Shown here: piece by piece, positions 11,501 through 19,638 of the stretch | How positions within the stretch are numbered: position 1 is the stretch's first letter | Layout: each line of letters opens with the position of its first letter | Assembly (NCBI GenBank): GCA_910585215.1 | Contig: CAJUDQ010000010.1 | Coordinates: 1-52,570 of the forward strand | Length of the DNA stretch: 52,570 bases | Source: an uncultured Lachnospiraceae bacterium | GTDB taxonomy: Bacteria; Bacillota; Clostridia; Lachnospirales; Lachnospiraceae | Direction of reading: 5' to 3' | Made by a program: the position numbers and the translations under genes | Notes under the pieces: model-generated | Database searches by the model: none | What the model was told of the DNA's origin: nothing | What the model saw: only the letters and a program-made list of their open reading frames with translations

Positions 11501-13442
11501 AAAATGCGGACTGAATAATACTGCTGTTTCTACTTCTATTGATACACGTATTTACAGCGATATTGAAAATTACCATATTGCTGATATAAAACTGACAAAT
11601 AAAATCAATGAAAAAGCAAAGGAATTTTCGGATGAGGCTTACAGAATCGCCATGCAGGCGGTAAGCGATGGCGTTTTGACGCCGTCTGAAAAAAGAGATT
11701 TGTTAAACGAAATAAACAGTATTAAAGCAGCTTATTCAAAATATATGTCTGTCTGTAACACATTGGAAATTTCATGTACTGCTTATACTGCCGCTTATCA
11801 GACATTAATTCAACATATGACCGGAAGCTCGGGTGTATATAAACTGAATGTTTCCTGTGATACTGCTCTTACCTCTGCTCAAGTTGAGAGTTTTAAAAAG
11901 TATTTTTCTGATTATTATACAGAAGAAGCAAATATAATTGAATGTATTCAGGAAATTACAAAAAATAATATTTCAAACGCACAGGAAGCGGCTGATAAAG
12001 CACAGGAGGCCGCTGATAACGCACAGGAAACAGCTGACGATGCAAAAAGGCTGGCGGAAAATGCAAATACTCTTGGCGGAGAATTAATGAAATGTCTGGG
12101 ATATACAACGGAAATCGCAAAAAATTATATTATTTCTCCTTATATTGGAGGAGGATATTTGAATATCACAGGCGGAAGTTACGGAAGTGTGGTTATTGAC
12201 CCGCTGGGAATAAAAAACTCGGCTTATATTTTTGGAGTATATAACTCGTCAGATAAAATAGTTATGGGAGTTGATACATCTGGAAACGGAGTATTTGAAG
12301 GAAAAGTAACGGCAGAATCCGGAAAAATCGGCGGGTGGAATCTGGATGCAAACAGAATCTATATGGCAGATACCGGTATGAGTTCTTATGGTGGTTACTA
12401 TGCATTTTGGGCCGGTGAATTGAATGGAGCCCGCGGAACAATAAATTCTAATGCAAAATTCAGAGTTGGACATGATGGACATTTAGTTGCAGAAAATGCT
12501 GATATCTCAGGAAAAATCAATGCGGATGACGGCAAAATCGGCGGGTGGAATCTGAGTTCTTCTTCTATTTACAGAAATTTTCCTACATTTGGCACATGGG
12601 GAGGCATGTATTTTGGAATAAATGGACTTAGTATAAATAATACTTTTAAAATAACAAGTGATGGCAATTTAATATCAGGAAATTCTACCGACTATGTAAC
12701 TTTAAATAATGGATCTCTAAAATTTTATTCGAATGGGAAAGCAACTGCCTCTTTTTCTGATACACTATGGGAAGGTACAAATATATGTGGTACAGCTGTA
12801 CATTTGGAAGAATATGCACATTTTGTTTCATTTGGACGTAAATCTGCAGAAACAAATTCTTATATTACTAATTTACTTATAAATTATGGGTTAAATCCAG
12901 ATGGATATGGAGAAGATATACAAATTTATGGAACATCCTATTTTGGAGCTCCTATTACTGTTGGAAAAATAATATCTGATGTGGGGCTTGTTACAAATCA
13001 TATTGATTCTGCAACTGTAATTGGATATGGACCTTGTCTTTCACTTGACCATGGCTTATGGGTAGAAGGAAATATTTATCAAAATGGAACCGGTGTAAAA
13101 GCCAGAGTAATAGATACGGAACATTATGGAAAAATCACTATGAGTGCATACGAAACAGCCACTCCTTATTTTGGTGATATTGGTTCCGGTGAATGTGATG
13201 AAGCTGGTTTTTGTTATATTTATATTGATGATATTTTTAAGGAAACGATTCTTTCACATTATAAATATTATATATTTATTCAGCCTTATGGGGACAGTCC
13301 TGTATATCCAGTTGAAAAAAATGAATGTTATTTTATTGTAAAAGGAAAACCAGGTCAGAAGTTTGATTTTGAAATAAAATGCAGACAAAAAGGGACTGAG
13401 ACAGCAAGACTTGATTATATAAATTTAGAAAGCGAGGTTTAA
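8541..13442 (+). CDS. Tail tip / baseplate hub protein with zinc ribbon and fibre-like C-terminus
   Basis: 1633 residues, in the tail-associated (Tal/hub) position after Dit. The first ~300 residues resemble phage hub proteins and include a zinc ribbon at about residues 211-227 (CNHCGYRSDFTDICPMC). A long coiled coil follows (~310-360), then beta-rich shaft. An Ala-rich helix near 1146-1175 repeats AQEAAD. Two GKIGGWNL units sit near residues 1261 and 1330, a motif of clostridial phage tip/fibre proteins, separated from an Asn-rich, very AT-rich segment (~1380-1500) that may be the variable receptor-facing part. The C-terminal ~110 residues (from EHYGKITMSAYETATPYFGD) are a common end module of such proteins. 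No lysozyme or peptidase motif was recognised. It may act in host recognition as well as structure. Confidence 0.82.
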   Translation: MKLDFNLNNEIDMPELILGKRNFEKLGSVTNIENLSYEYNLMLADKIDFAVHKFFHQKECRLWEELKDRRLIFVKEFHEWFEISVKTDETNELKKTITGTSLCESELSQTLIVETEINTENDIARPDYTPAVFYNPSVPSASLLHRLLKKVPNYSIRYVDSNLWNIQRTFHINGTSVYDALMGEIAEEIGCLFLFDSVERSISVYDLKTTCNHCGYRSDFTDICPMCKSTDLSAGYGKDTSILIDSENLTETISLEGKSAEVKNYFRIIGGDDTITSYIRACNPAGTNYIYAFSEEDKQDMSHELRERLNSYQKKYEEKKSLYQEITKKLYNTIDERLHLESLMMPETEHAKTSARKELSKLTSAALSPVAVTDVSTASVFTAGNAVLSMAKCIVNSTVYKVTFIDKSTSFENQRWRGKFRLENYSDENDYAESTEYITVIIDDDYERYVKQKIQKTIDRDDIYLTNIFDENVSLNTLKEELKKYCLNRLNSFESAYQSVLEVLTEAQCSNHTLDNTSANASHNILYQDIYENLYLPCFHKLSAIQAEIKIRTAEIETVQKKYNQFVKNQEEIQKELNLEHYLGEHLWKELCAFCREDTYENPNYISDGLNDSEALKKAEQLFSEAEKHAAKASALQFSLTANMYNLLTIPEFKNLTDEFEGGNWIRVKIDNRLYRLRLIHYSIQFSELQSINVEFSDVTRTANGLSDINSLMSKVQSMSSSYPYTVHQSEQGEKGFTTIEQIKKDGLNTALYQISNSVHQEFKIDEHGFLGRQWDDILSDYLPEQFKINHNLLVYTDDCWQTAKAALGKITYYNPVLKTTISNYGLIADAVISGILMGNEIVGGHIYSENYGNQSGTHMDLTSGDFSFAGGKLAYDSQKNTLNITGKITFEQIDYSDNHAMEQVKDSLGITDVENDIGEFNNASILTPFEKKTMSENWKVIQEKYKKNMELAEVFGLYTNNNNSSDDDQTVIDYINFYHLLSEQIQKCGLNNTAVSTSIDTRIYSDIENYHIADIKLTNKINEKAKEFSDEAYRIAMQAVSDGVLTPSEKRDLLNEINSIKAAYSKYMSVCNTLEISCTAYTAAYQTLIQHMTGSSGVYKLNVSCDTALTSAQVESFKKYFSDYYTEEANIIECIQEITKNNISNAQEAADKAQEAADNAQETADDAKRLAENANTLGGELMKCLGYTTEIAKNYIISPYIGGGYLNITGGSYGSVVIDPLGIKNSAYIFGVYNSSDKIVMGVDTSGNGVFEGKVTAESGKIGGWNLDANRIYMADTGMSSYGGYYAFWAGELNGARGTINSNAKFRVGHDGHLVAENADISGKINADDGKIGGWNLSSSSIYRNFPTFGTWGGMYFGINGLSINNTFKITSDGNLISGNSTDYVTLNNGSLKFYSNGKATASFSDTLWEGTNICGTAVHLEEYAHFVSFGRKSAETNSYITNLLINYGLNPDGYGEDIQIYGTSYFGAPITVGKIISDVGLVTNHIDSATVIGYGPCLSLDHGLWVEGNIYQNGTGVKARVIDTEHYGKITMSAYETATPYFGDIGSGECDEAGFCYIYIDDIFKETILSHYKYYIFIQPYGDSPVYPVEKNECYFIVKGKPGQKFDFEIKCRQKGTETARLDYINLESEV

Positions 13443-13445
13443 AAT

Positions 13446-13646
13446 ATGGTGGATATTATAAAAAAAGTATCTAATTTTAACTATCAGATTGTACAGGAAG
13501 GTACAAGACTTTCTTATACGTATTCTGAACTGAATAAAGATGGAGATATTATTAGTTCTAATAATAAAAAAAGCTTTATTGTCACAGACGAACTGATTTT
13601 AAATAAGTTAAAAGATATCAAGACACATTTAGAAAATAAAATATAA
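13446..13646 (+). CDS. Small hypothetical tail-region protein
   Basis: 66 residues, starting 3 bp after the hub stop; the ribosome site is in the hub end (GCGAGG). It is charged and predicted alpha/beta (MVDIIKKVSNFNYQIVQEGT...), with no signal peptide, membrane helix or Cys. Not recognised. Tight spacing implies co-translation with the hub, so a minor tail or fibre-associated role is plausible. Confidence 0.7.
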   Translation: MVDIIKKVSNFNYQIVQEGTRLSYTYSELNKDGDIISSNNKKSFIVTDELILNKLKDIKTHLENKI

Positions 13647-13677
13647 GTTTTTCTTTATCAAAAGAAAGGGGTTTTTT

Positions 13678-13902
13678 ATGAATCGCAAAATAAACAGATT
13701 TGCTTATGAAACACCGATTTTATGGAGAGATTTAAAAGCAAAGATTATGGAAAACATCCGTAAATCTGAATTGATGGCCTGTGAAGTTGAAGCTATATTA
13801 AAAGATATTTATCTGCAAATTCAGGCAAGCGCTGAGGCGGAATTACAGATGGCTTTCAATCAGAAGAAAGCGGCTGAAGAAAAAGAAGAGTCTGAAAAAT
13901 AA
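13678..13902 (+). CDS. Small helical tail-region protein
   Basis: 74 residues with AAAGGGG about 8 nt before ATG. It is almost entirely helical and charged, ending in a Lys/Glu tail (AAEEKEESEK). No membrane segment, so it is not an obvious holin. Function unknown. Its last codons and stop form the left arm and loop of a terminator hairpin (13880-13915). Confidence 0.68.
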   Translation: MNRKINRFAYETPILWRDLKAKIMENIRKSELMACEVEAILKDIYLQIQASAEAELQMAFNQKKAAEEKEESEK

Positions 13903-13915
13903 GCTCTTCTTTTTT
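13880..13915 (+). terminator. Hairpin with T-tract between two small phage genes
   Basis: AAAAAGAAGAG (13880-13890) pairs with CTCTTCTTTTT (13904-13914), ending in T residues. The stem overlaps the stop of the preceding gene. Partial termination here would lower expression of the fibre and lysin genes downstream. Confidence 0.5.
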
Positions 13916-13947
13916 GAATTATTTTAAAACAGAAAGGAAAAAATATC

Positions 13948-14187
13948 ATGGAAAATAATTATATTAATTTACAGATTGCAGATATCAAAGCATCTATTTT
14001 GGAAACCCTGAACAATGTTCCTGTTATGATTGCTGATTTGATTATTGACAGTATCTCAAAAGAATTGAAGCTGTCAGCAAATAATGTGATTTTCTATGAA
14101 AGAAATGAATATGAAAAAAAGCAGAAGGAACTTTCTTCAAAAGCAGAAACAGATTCCGAAACAACGGACAAAACAGAAGCAATTTAA
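13948..14187 (+). CDS. Small hypothetical tail-region protein
   Basis: 79 residues with AGAAAGGA ahead of ATG at 13948. The N-terminal half is amphipathic helix (IADIKASILETLNNVPVMIADLI) and the C-terminus is a charged Ser/Thr/Glu tail. The hydrophobic parts are too short and interrupted for a clear membrane helix, so a holin call is not supported. Unknown function; placed directly before the fibre gene. Confidence 0.65.
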   Translation: MENNYINLQIADIKASILETLNNVPVMIADLIIDSISKELKLSANNVIFYERNEYEKKQKELSSKAETDSETTDKTEAI

Positions 14188-14228
14188 TTAAATTTATATA
14201 ATAATATAAATTTAGGAAGGAGAAAACA

Positions 14229-17171
14229 TTGACTTTAAAAGAATTAGATAGTTTATCAGAAAAATATAAAATTCCTGTCATATCTGTTGATTTTCTCAAT
14301 CATTCTTATCATACTGTTCAGTCAAAGCAGCTGGATAATTCCCGTTATCTTATCTGTACATTAACAGAGAACGGAATTCCAAGAGGTGTAAAGCCGGATG
14401 AAATAGCGAGACTTCGTCTGGAAAAGCCTGATAAAACTTATGTATATAATGAATGTGAAACAATAGAAGACGGAAGAATTTTAGTTACATTGACAGAACA
14501 GATACTTGCTGTAAATGGCAAGGCACAGTGTGATATTCAGCTTACATCAGCAGACGGAATTATTTATTCTACAAAAAATTTTATTATTCATATAGATTCA
14601 ACTCCTTATCCACTGGATGCAATTAAAAGCAGCGATGAATTTGATGCATTAAATGATATAATTGCACGCGAAGGAGAACGTATAAAAATTGTAGAAGAGC
14701 TGGAACAGACAGTTACTGAAAATGAGGCTGTTAGAAATGAAAATGAAAACGACAGAATCAGTTCGGAAAATATCAGAAAAGCAAATGAAACTGCAAGGCA
14801 GAATCAGGAAGATGCAAGACAAGCAAACGAAAATATACGAATTGCAAATGAAAATTCCCGTAAAGCAAATGAGACCGTTCGACAGACAAATGAAACCAAT
14901 CGTGAAACTAATACTGCCACAGCGATTTCAAATGCAGAAAAAGCAACAAAAAAAGCAAACGATGCCGCAGATGATTTACAAAATAAATTAAACCAGCATC
15001 ATTTTGTTTTGACAGAAGATAAAGATGTGGCAGGTGGCGTTCCAAGTCTGGATAATAATAAAAAAGTCCCTGTTAACGAATTATATGAAGCCACTACCTC
15101 CTCCAAAGGAATTACACAGCTGACAGACAGTGTTTCAAGCACATCCACTACTACTGCTGCAACACCAAACAGTGTAAAAACAGCTTATGATAAAGCGGTT
15201 TCCGCTGGAAATGATGTCAAAACACATAATTCCTCTTCTACCGCACATACAGACATCAGAAACCTTATTTCTGCTCTTACTACAAGGTTGAATACATTAG
15301 CTGACAGTGATGACACAACCCTTGACCAGTTAAGTGAAATTATTGCTTATATAAAAAATAACAAAAGCCTGATAGATGGGATTACTACAAGTAAAATAAA
15401 TGTATCGGATATTATTGATAATCTTACCTCTTCTGTTACCAATAAACCATTGTCAGCAAAACAGGGAAAAGTATTGAATGACTTGATTACAGCATTAACT
15501 ACAACTGTTGGAAATAAAGTTGATAAGGTTTCAGGAAAAGGGCTTTCTTCGAATGATTATACAACTGAGGAAAAAAATAAACTGGCAGGGATCATAACAG
15601 GAGCTAATAAAACGATTGTAGATTCTGTATTAAGCGATTCAAGTATAAATCCAGTGCAAAATAAAATTATTAAGGCTGAATTAGATAAAAAATTAGCAAC
15701 ATCTATTTGCAATGTATCATCTCAGAATACGTCAAATTATCAATGGCACAGGATTGCATACACGGATACTATAACAGGTGCTTTTTCAGATAAAGATGTT
15801 ATTATTATGATTAAAGGTAATTATAGTACTGGCCCTTTTGGAATTGTTAAAATATCTGTAAGGGCAAATGGCGAGGGCCAAACCGGCAGTTGTACTTTAC
15901 GATGGATTATAAGGCAAGGATATTCCATAGATGCTGTTCAAGCAGGATTTCATAATGTATATGGTTCTATATATGCAGATTTGTTCCTTAAAGTTGGAAC
16001 ATATGCAAGGACCAATGTTACTTTGTTATATATAGGGGGAAATGGATGGAATTTATGTAATTCAAGTGAAGGCAGTAACGGAGGAAAGGGTTCTAATGTT
16101 TATACATCAATCGCTAATGCTGGAACTGAATTACATGGAGAAGCGTACAATAGTATTATAGTTGCAGAAGATGGTAGTATTGTTTTGGCAGCAACAAAAG
16201 CAACTAATGACAGTGCAGGAAATCAGATTCATACAACCTATATAAAAGGACTGTCTGCCAATGGAAAAACTATAACATATACAAAAGGCAATGGGACAAC
16301 AGGAACGATTACTACACAAGATACTACATATAACAACATGACAGGCGCGACAGCAAGTGCGGCCGGAAAAGCAGGACTGGTTCCAGCACCAGCTGCCGGA
16401 AAACAAACATCTTTTTTGCGAGGAGATGGGACATGGGTAGTACCAACCAATACTACCTACAGTTCGGCTACCCAATCAGAAAACGGATTACTAAGTGCAG
16501 CGGACAAAAAAAAACTGGATGGAATAGCGACGGGAGCAAACAAAATAATTGTGGATTCTGCATTAAATACTACCAGCACAAATCCAGTCCAAAATAAAAT
16601 TATTAAAAATGCTTTAGATGGAAAGGCGAATTCAGTTCATACACATAATTCAATTAAAGATATAGGTAATTCTAAAGATATCACATTTAAATATTCAGAT
16701 AATGAAATGGCGTATAATGAATTTACATGGCTGGCAGCATGGAATGGATATGAGCTTAAAGCAGTAAATAAAAATTTATTTAGTGGAATAGCTGTAGCTA
16801 CAGTAAAAAATAAACAAACGATCACAATAACTACAACAGTGACTATTACTAGCTATAATAATACTTATTATTTTCGTACCCCATATCTTATTCTTTTATC
16901 TTTATGTGGAAGTTATGGCTATGGATCACCCTCTGTTTTATGGAAACTTAATGGTGCAAATGGAACTGGACAATCAACAGTGACAAGCCTTTCTGTTTCA
17001 CCAATAATATCAAGTAATTATATAACACCATCCTCATACCTACAGTTTGTATCTGGAAGTATTGTATCTAACAATCTGATATTAAAGTTTAAAACGGGTG
17101 TTTCCTCAGATTCAAGTACAGATATTGCAATGTATTATGATGTAGGTCATATAAACATAGATATAAGTTAG
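14229..17171 (+). CDS. BppU-type receptor-binding / tail fibre protein
   Basis: 980 residues; TTG start chosen because GGAAGGAG precedes it by 7 nt. Residues 1-130 fit the BppU N-terminal domain that attaches fibres to the baseplate (LICTLTENGIPRGVKPDE, ILAVNGKAQCDIQLTSADG). Residues ~165-240 are a coiled coil built from repeats of the type R(K/Q)ANE. Fibre modules follow: KVPVNELYEATTSSKGITQL and TPNSVKTAYDKA, two related ~40-residue units (NKTIVDSVLSDSS... and NKIIVDSALNTTS..., both continuing NPVQNKIIK), and the block GLVPAPAAGKQTSFLRGDGT shared by many Firmicutes phage fibres. The regions around residues 480-640 and 810-980 lack these repeats and are AT-rich; they are the likely host-recognition parts. 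Mosaic origin is likely. Confidence 0.88.
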   Translation: MTLKELDSLSEKYKIPVISVDFLNHSYHTVQSKQLDNSRYLICTLTENGIPRGVKPDEIARLRLEKPDKTYVYNECETIEDGRILVTLTEQILAVNGKAQCDIQLTSADGIIYSTKNFIIHIDSTPYPLDAIKSSDEFDALNDIIAREGERIKIVEELEQTVTENEAVRNENENDRISSENIRKANETARQNQEDARQANENIRIANENSRKANETVRQTNETNRETNTATAISNAEKATKKANDAADDLQNKLNQHHFVLTEDKDVAGGVPSLDNNKKVPVNELYEATTSSKGITQLTDSVSSTSTTTAATPNSVKTAYDKAVSAGNDVKTHNSSSTAHTDIRNLISALTTRLNTLADSDDTTLDQLSEIIAYIKNNKSLIDGITTSKINVSDIIDNLTSSVTNKPLSAKQGKVLNDLITALTTTVGNKVDKVSGKGLSSNDYTTEEKNKLAGIITGANKTIVDSVLSDSSINPVQNKIIKAELDKKLATSICNVSSQNTSNYQWHRIAYTDTITGAFSDKDVIIMIKGNYSTGPFGIVKISVRANGEGQTGSCTLRWIIRQGYSIDAVQAGFHNVYGSIYADLFLKVGTYARTNVTLLYIGGNGWNLCNSSEGSNGGKGSNVYTSIANAGTELHGEAYNSIIVAEDGSIVLAATKATNDSAGNQIHTTYIKGLSANGKTITYTKGNGTTGTITTQDTTYNNMTGATASAAGKAGLVPAPAAGKQTSFLRGDGTWVVPTNTTYSSATQSENGLLSAADKKKLDGIATGANKIIVDSALNTTSTNPVQNKIIKNALDGKANSVHTHNSIKDIGNSKDITFKYSDNEMAYNEFTWLAAWNGYELKAVNKNLFSGIAVATVKNKQTITITTTVTITSYNNTYYFRTPYLILLSLCGSYGYGSPSVLWKLNGANGTGQSTVTSLSVSPIISSNYITPSSYLQFVSGSIVSNNLILKFKTGVSSDSSTDIAMYYDVGHINIDIS

Positions 17172-17206
17172 ACAAACAAAACATAAAAAATACAAAATTT
17201 GTCTAA
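17168..17206 (+). repeat. 9-bp inverted repeat between fibre and lysin genes
   Basis: TTAGACAAA (17168-17176) and TTTGTCTAA (17198-17206) are exact inverted copies; the fibre stop TAG is inside the left arm. There is no T-tract on the + side, so it may be an RNA stem affecting lysin translation or mRNA processing rather than a terminator. Confidence 0.5.
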
Positions 17207-17260
17207 AACTACAAAAATAGAATACGGTAAATATATTAAATAATATAGGAGAAAAATATT

Positions 17261-18619
17261 ATGAGCTATATTTTCAAAACAAATCTTGTGACAGCTGATA
17301 AATATGAAATAAAATGCCCATATACAATGATACCAAAAGGTATATGTATACATAATACAGCAAATGATGCATCAGCAGAAAACGAAATTAAATACATGAT
17401 CACAAATAATAATCAGATATCATTCCACATAGCAATAGATGATAAAGAAGCTGTTCAAGGAATTCCATTTGATAGAAATACATGGCATGCAGGAGATGGA
17501 AAAAATGGAAATGGTAACAGAAAATATCTTGCAATAGAGATATGCTATTCAAAGTCCGGTAATAATAGATTCCTACAAGCAGAAAAAAATGCTGCAAAAT
17601 GGATAGCAGAAACTTTAAAAAAATATAACTGGACAATAGCAAATGTAAAAAAACATCAAGATTTTTCAGGAAAGTACTGTCCTCATCGTACTTTAGATAT
17701 GGGCTGGGAAAGATTTCTCAATATGATTCAAACAGAGCTAAACAAATTGGACAATCGAATACCTGCTCACAAAGAACCTGCAAAAACAGAACTATACAGA
17801 GTAAGAACATCTTGGTCAGATGCATCAAGCCAGATTGGCGCCTATGCAGATTTGAACAATGCCAAAGCTGCCTGTAAAACAGGTTATCATATTTTTGACA
17901 ATAATGGAAATATCCTATATACTGCTCCTGTTGCTCATAAATACTCTGTCGGTCAATCAGTCACATTTACCACATCTTATCCAAGCCCCACACTGCCATG
18001 TGGAATTACATATGCTACTTCCGGCTCAGGTCATGGAAAAATCACAACTATTGTAGATGGACAAGCAAAATATCAGATAGATTATACAAAATATTGTAAC
18101 GATGGAGATATTACCGGAATCTATGCTTCACAAACCATTACTTCCTCTGAATGTATTTCTGAATCTTCCACTTCAGCTTCCAGAACAAAAACTCTTTCCG
18201 TAAATGCATTCTATAAAGTATTTGCCGGAAACAACTGGTACAGCGAAGTCAAAAATCTTGAAGATTATGCCGGTGACAATAAAAATCCAATCAAGGCAAT
18301 TGCTGTAAAAACAGATAACGGTTCCATAAAATACAGAGTTCATATAAAAAATGGAGACTGGTATCCATATGTCACAGGCTATAATCTGTCAGATGCCATA
18401 AACGGTTATGCCGGCGACTGCCAGAATGATATAGATGCCATAGAAATATATTTTACAACTCCTGACGGCTATCAATATAAAAAAGCAAAATACAGGCTGG
18501 CTCCAATCGGAAAAGATTACTACAGCTGGCAATATGATAATGAAACCACGAATCATCAAGACGGCTATGCCGGCTCATTTGGCACATCATTTGGCAGATT
18601 TCAGTTAATTATTGAATAG
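17261..18619 (+). CDS. Endolysin: N-acetylmuramoyl-L-alanine amidase (Amidase_2 type)
   Basis: 452 residues; ATAGGAG lies 10 nt before ATG. The enzyme would cut the amide bond between muramic acid and the stem peptide at lysis. Residues ~20-160 are an Amidase_2/PGRP-like zinc domain: IHNT and KHQDFSGKYCPHR supply the expected His, His and Cys ligands, and LAIEICYS the active-site strand. Residues ~175-225 (RVRTSWSDASSQIGAYADL) match the SPOR-like module of clostridial lysins. The last ~130 residues carry aromatic wall-binding repeats of the clostridial hydrophobic type (WYPYVTGYN, YAGDCQNDIDAIEIYF, YAGSFGTSF). No signal peptide, so a holin would be required, but none is seen nearby. It is the last phage gene; the next gene is host-type. 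Confidence 0.9.
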   Translation: MSYIFKTNLVTADKYEIKCPYTMIPKGICIHNTANDASAENEIKYMITNNNQISFHIAIDDKEAVQGIPFDRNTWHAGDGKNGNGNRKYLAIEICYSKSGNNRFLQAEKNAAKWIAETLKKYNWTIANVKKHQDFSGKYCPHRTLDMGWERFLNMIQTELNKLDNRIPAHKEPAKTELYRVRTSWSDASSQIGAYADLNNAKAACKTGYHIFDNNGNILYTAPVAHKYSVGQSVTFTTSYPSPTLPCGITYATSGSGHGKITTIVDGQAKYQIDYTKYCNDGDITGIYASQTITSSECISESSTSASRTKTLSVNAFYKVFAGNNWYSEVKNLEDYAGDNKNPIKAIAVKTDNGSIKYRVHIKNGDWYPYVTGYNLSDAINGYAGDCQNDIDAIEIYFTTPDGYQYKKAKYRLAPIGKDYYSWQYDNETTNHQDGYAGSFGTSFGRFQLIIE

Positions 18620-18657
18620 CAAAACACTTTCATACTATATTCCTGCAAATAAAATAC

Positions 18658-18686
18658 TTGTTTCACCCTAAAATCTATGGTAAACT
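18658..18686 (+). promoter_or_regulatory. Promoter of the zinc-ribbon membrane protein gene
   Basis: TTGTTT (18658-18663), a 17-nt spacer, and TAAACT (18681-18686) lie 30 bp before the start. It begins only 39 bp after the endolysin stop, so it marks where host-type transcription resumes. Confidence 0.55.
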
Positions 18687-18715
18687 ATATCAGAAATATA
18701 TTATGGAGGTGTATC

Positions 18716-19573
18716 ATGAAATTTTGTCCTATCTGTCAAAAGGATTTTGATGATAATAAAACAGACTGCATAACCTGTGGTCAGGCTCTTTTAAATGGAA
18801 GCTATCTTGAAAATGAAGTTATTTTTGAATTTTCAAGTGAAGAACTGATATTAAAGCTTTTTAACTATCTGTGTGAAAACGGCTTTTCCTCCGTTCAGTA
18901 TGGCCATAATGCCAAAACAGAGATGTATTATATTACTGCTTCTTCCGATGAAAGTGACAAAATACTTCAAAAAACACTTCTCTCTCTTAATGATGAAGAA
19001 GCCAGCCTGAACCTGACACAATCTGAGCGTGAAACAGTGGCTGCATATATCACCGAAATAGCTGCAGACACTCTTCCTGACGAAGGAGCAAAAACTTACA
19101 TAAATGCAAAAGACCGATATGAAAATATGATGTCCTCTGCCTCAAGTTTAATCATTGTAGGATTTATAGGATTTGTTTTTGTAACACTTGTCTATTTAAA
19201 ATTGATTAATCTTCAGATGAATATGCTTTTCTATATACTCAGTCTGCTGATGTTTTCTGTATTTATTGGAATCGGTATATTTTCTCTGTCAAAAGCAAAT
19301 GCAATAAAGAAAACTATTTCTACAGAAGAAAATCTGTCGGAAGATATCAAAAATTATCTTTTGACAGAATATAAACCAGAAGATTTGGATGACTACTCCT
19401 CTGAATCCGCAGAAGAACTTACAGAAGAGGAAAAATATTTTTCACGCACCGAGCATATGAAAAAAAATATCCTTAAACATTTTGAACATGCAGATGAACT
19501 TCTTATTGATGGAATGATTGAAGAAGTTTATAATGACCTCTATCCTTCTGACATTGAAACAGAAGAAATCTAA
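18716..19573 (+). CDS. Zinc-ribbon, two-helix membrane protein of unknown function
   Basis: 285 residues; ATG at 18716 follows GGAGGTG with good spacing. It begins with a zinc ribbon (CPICQKDF and CITCGQAL), then a ~110-residue soluble domain. Two membrane helices follow near residues 142-165 (SLIIVGFIGFVFVTLVYL) and 173-195 (LFYILSLLMFSVFIGIGIFS), then an acidic cytoplasmic tail. Both termini are predicted to be cytoplasmic. Host-type gene with its own promoter and a shared bidirectional terminator. Such short ribbon/membrane proteins are common in Lachnospiraceae; function unknown. Confidence 0.85.
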   Translation: MKFCPICQKDFDDNKTDCITCGQALLNGSYLENEVIFEFSSEELILKLFNYLCENGFSSVQYGHNAKTEMYYITASSDESDKILQKTLLSLNDEEASLNLTQSERETVAAYITEIAADTLPDEGAKTYINAKDRYENMMSSASSLIIVGFIGFVFVTLVYLKLINLQMNMLFYILSLLMFSVFIGIGIFSLSKANAIKKTISTEENLSEDIKNYLLTEYKPEDLDDYSSESAEELTEEEKYFSRTEHMKKNILKHFEHADELLIDGMIEEVYNDLYPSDIETEEI

Positions 19574-19627
19574 AAACAGAACTGCCGGATTAAGAAATAA
19601 ATCTCCTTAATCCGGCAGTTCTGTTTT
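19574..19627. terminator. Strong bidirectional terminator between convergent genes
   Basis: ACAGAACTGCCGGATTAAG (19576-19594) is exactly inverted at 19606-19624, with A residues before and T residues after, so either strand gives a long stem followed by U. It serves the + gene ending at 19573 and the - gene ending at 19639. Confidence 0.95.
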
Positions 19628-19638
19628 GTCTCTGCAAT

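Noticed and set aside
13446..14187. Holin among the three small phage genes
   Set aside because: None has an uninterrupted hydrophobic segment long enough to span a membrane.
18620..18657. Phage attachment site at the end of the lysin gene
   Set aside because: The 38-bp AT-rich stretch shows no tRNA end or recognisable core, and the partner site is outside the window.
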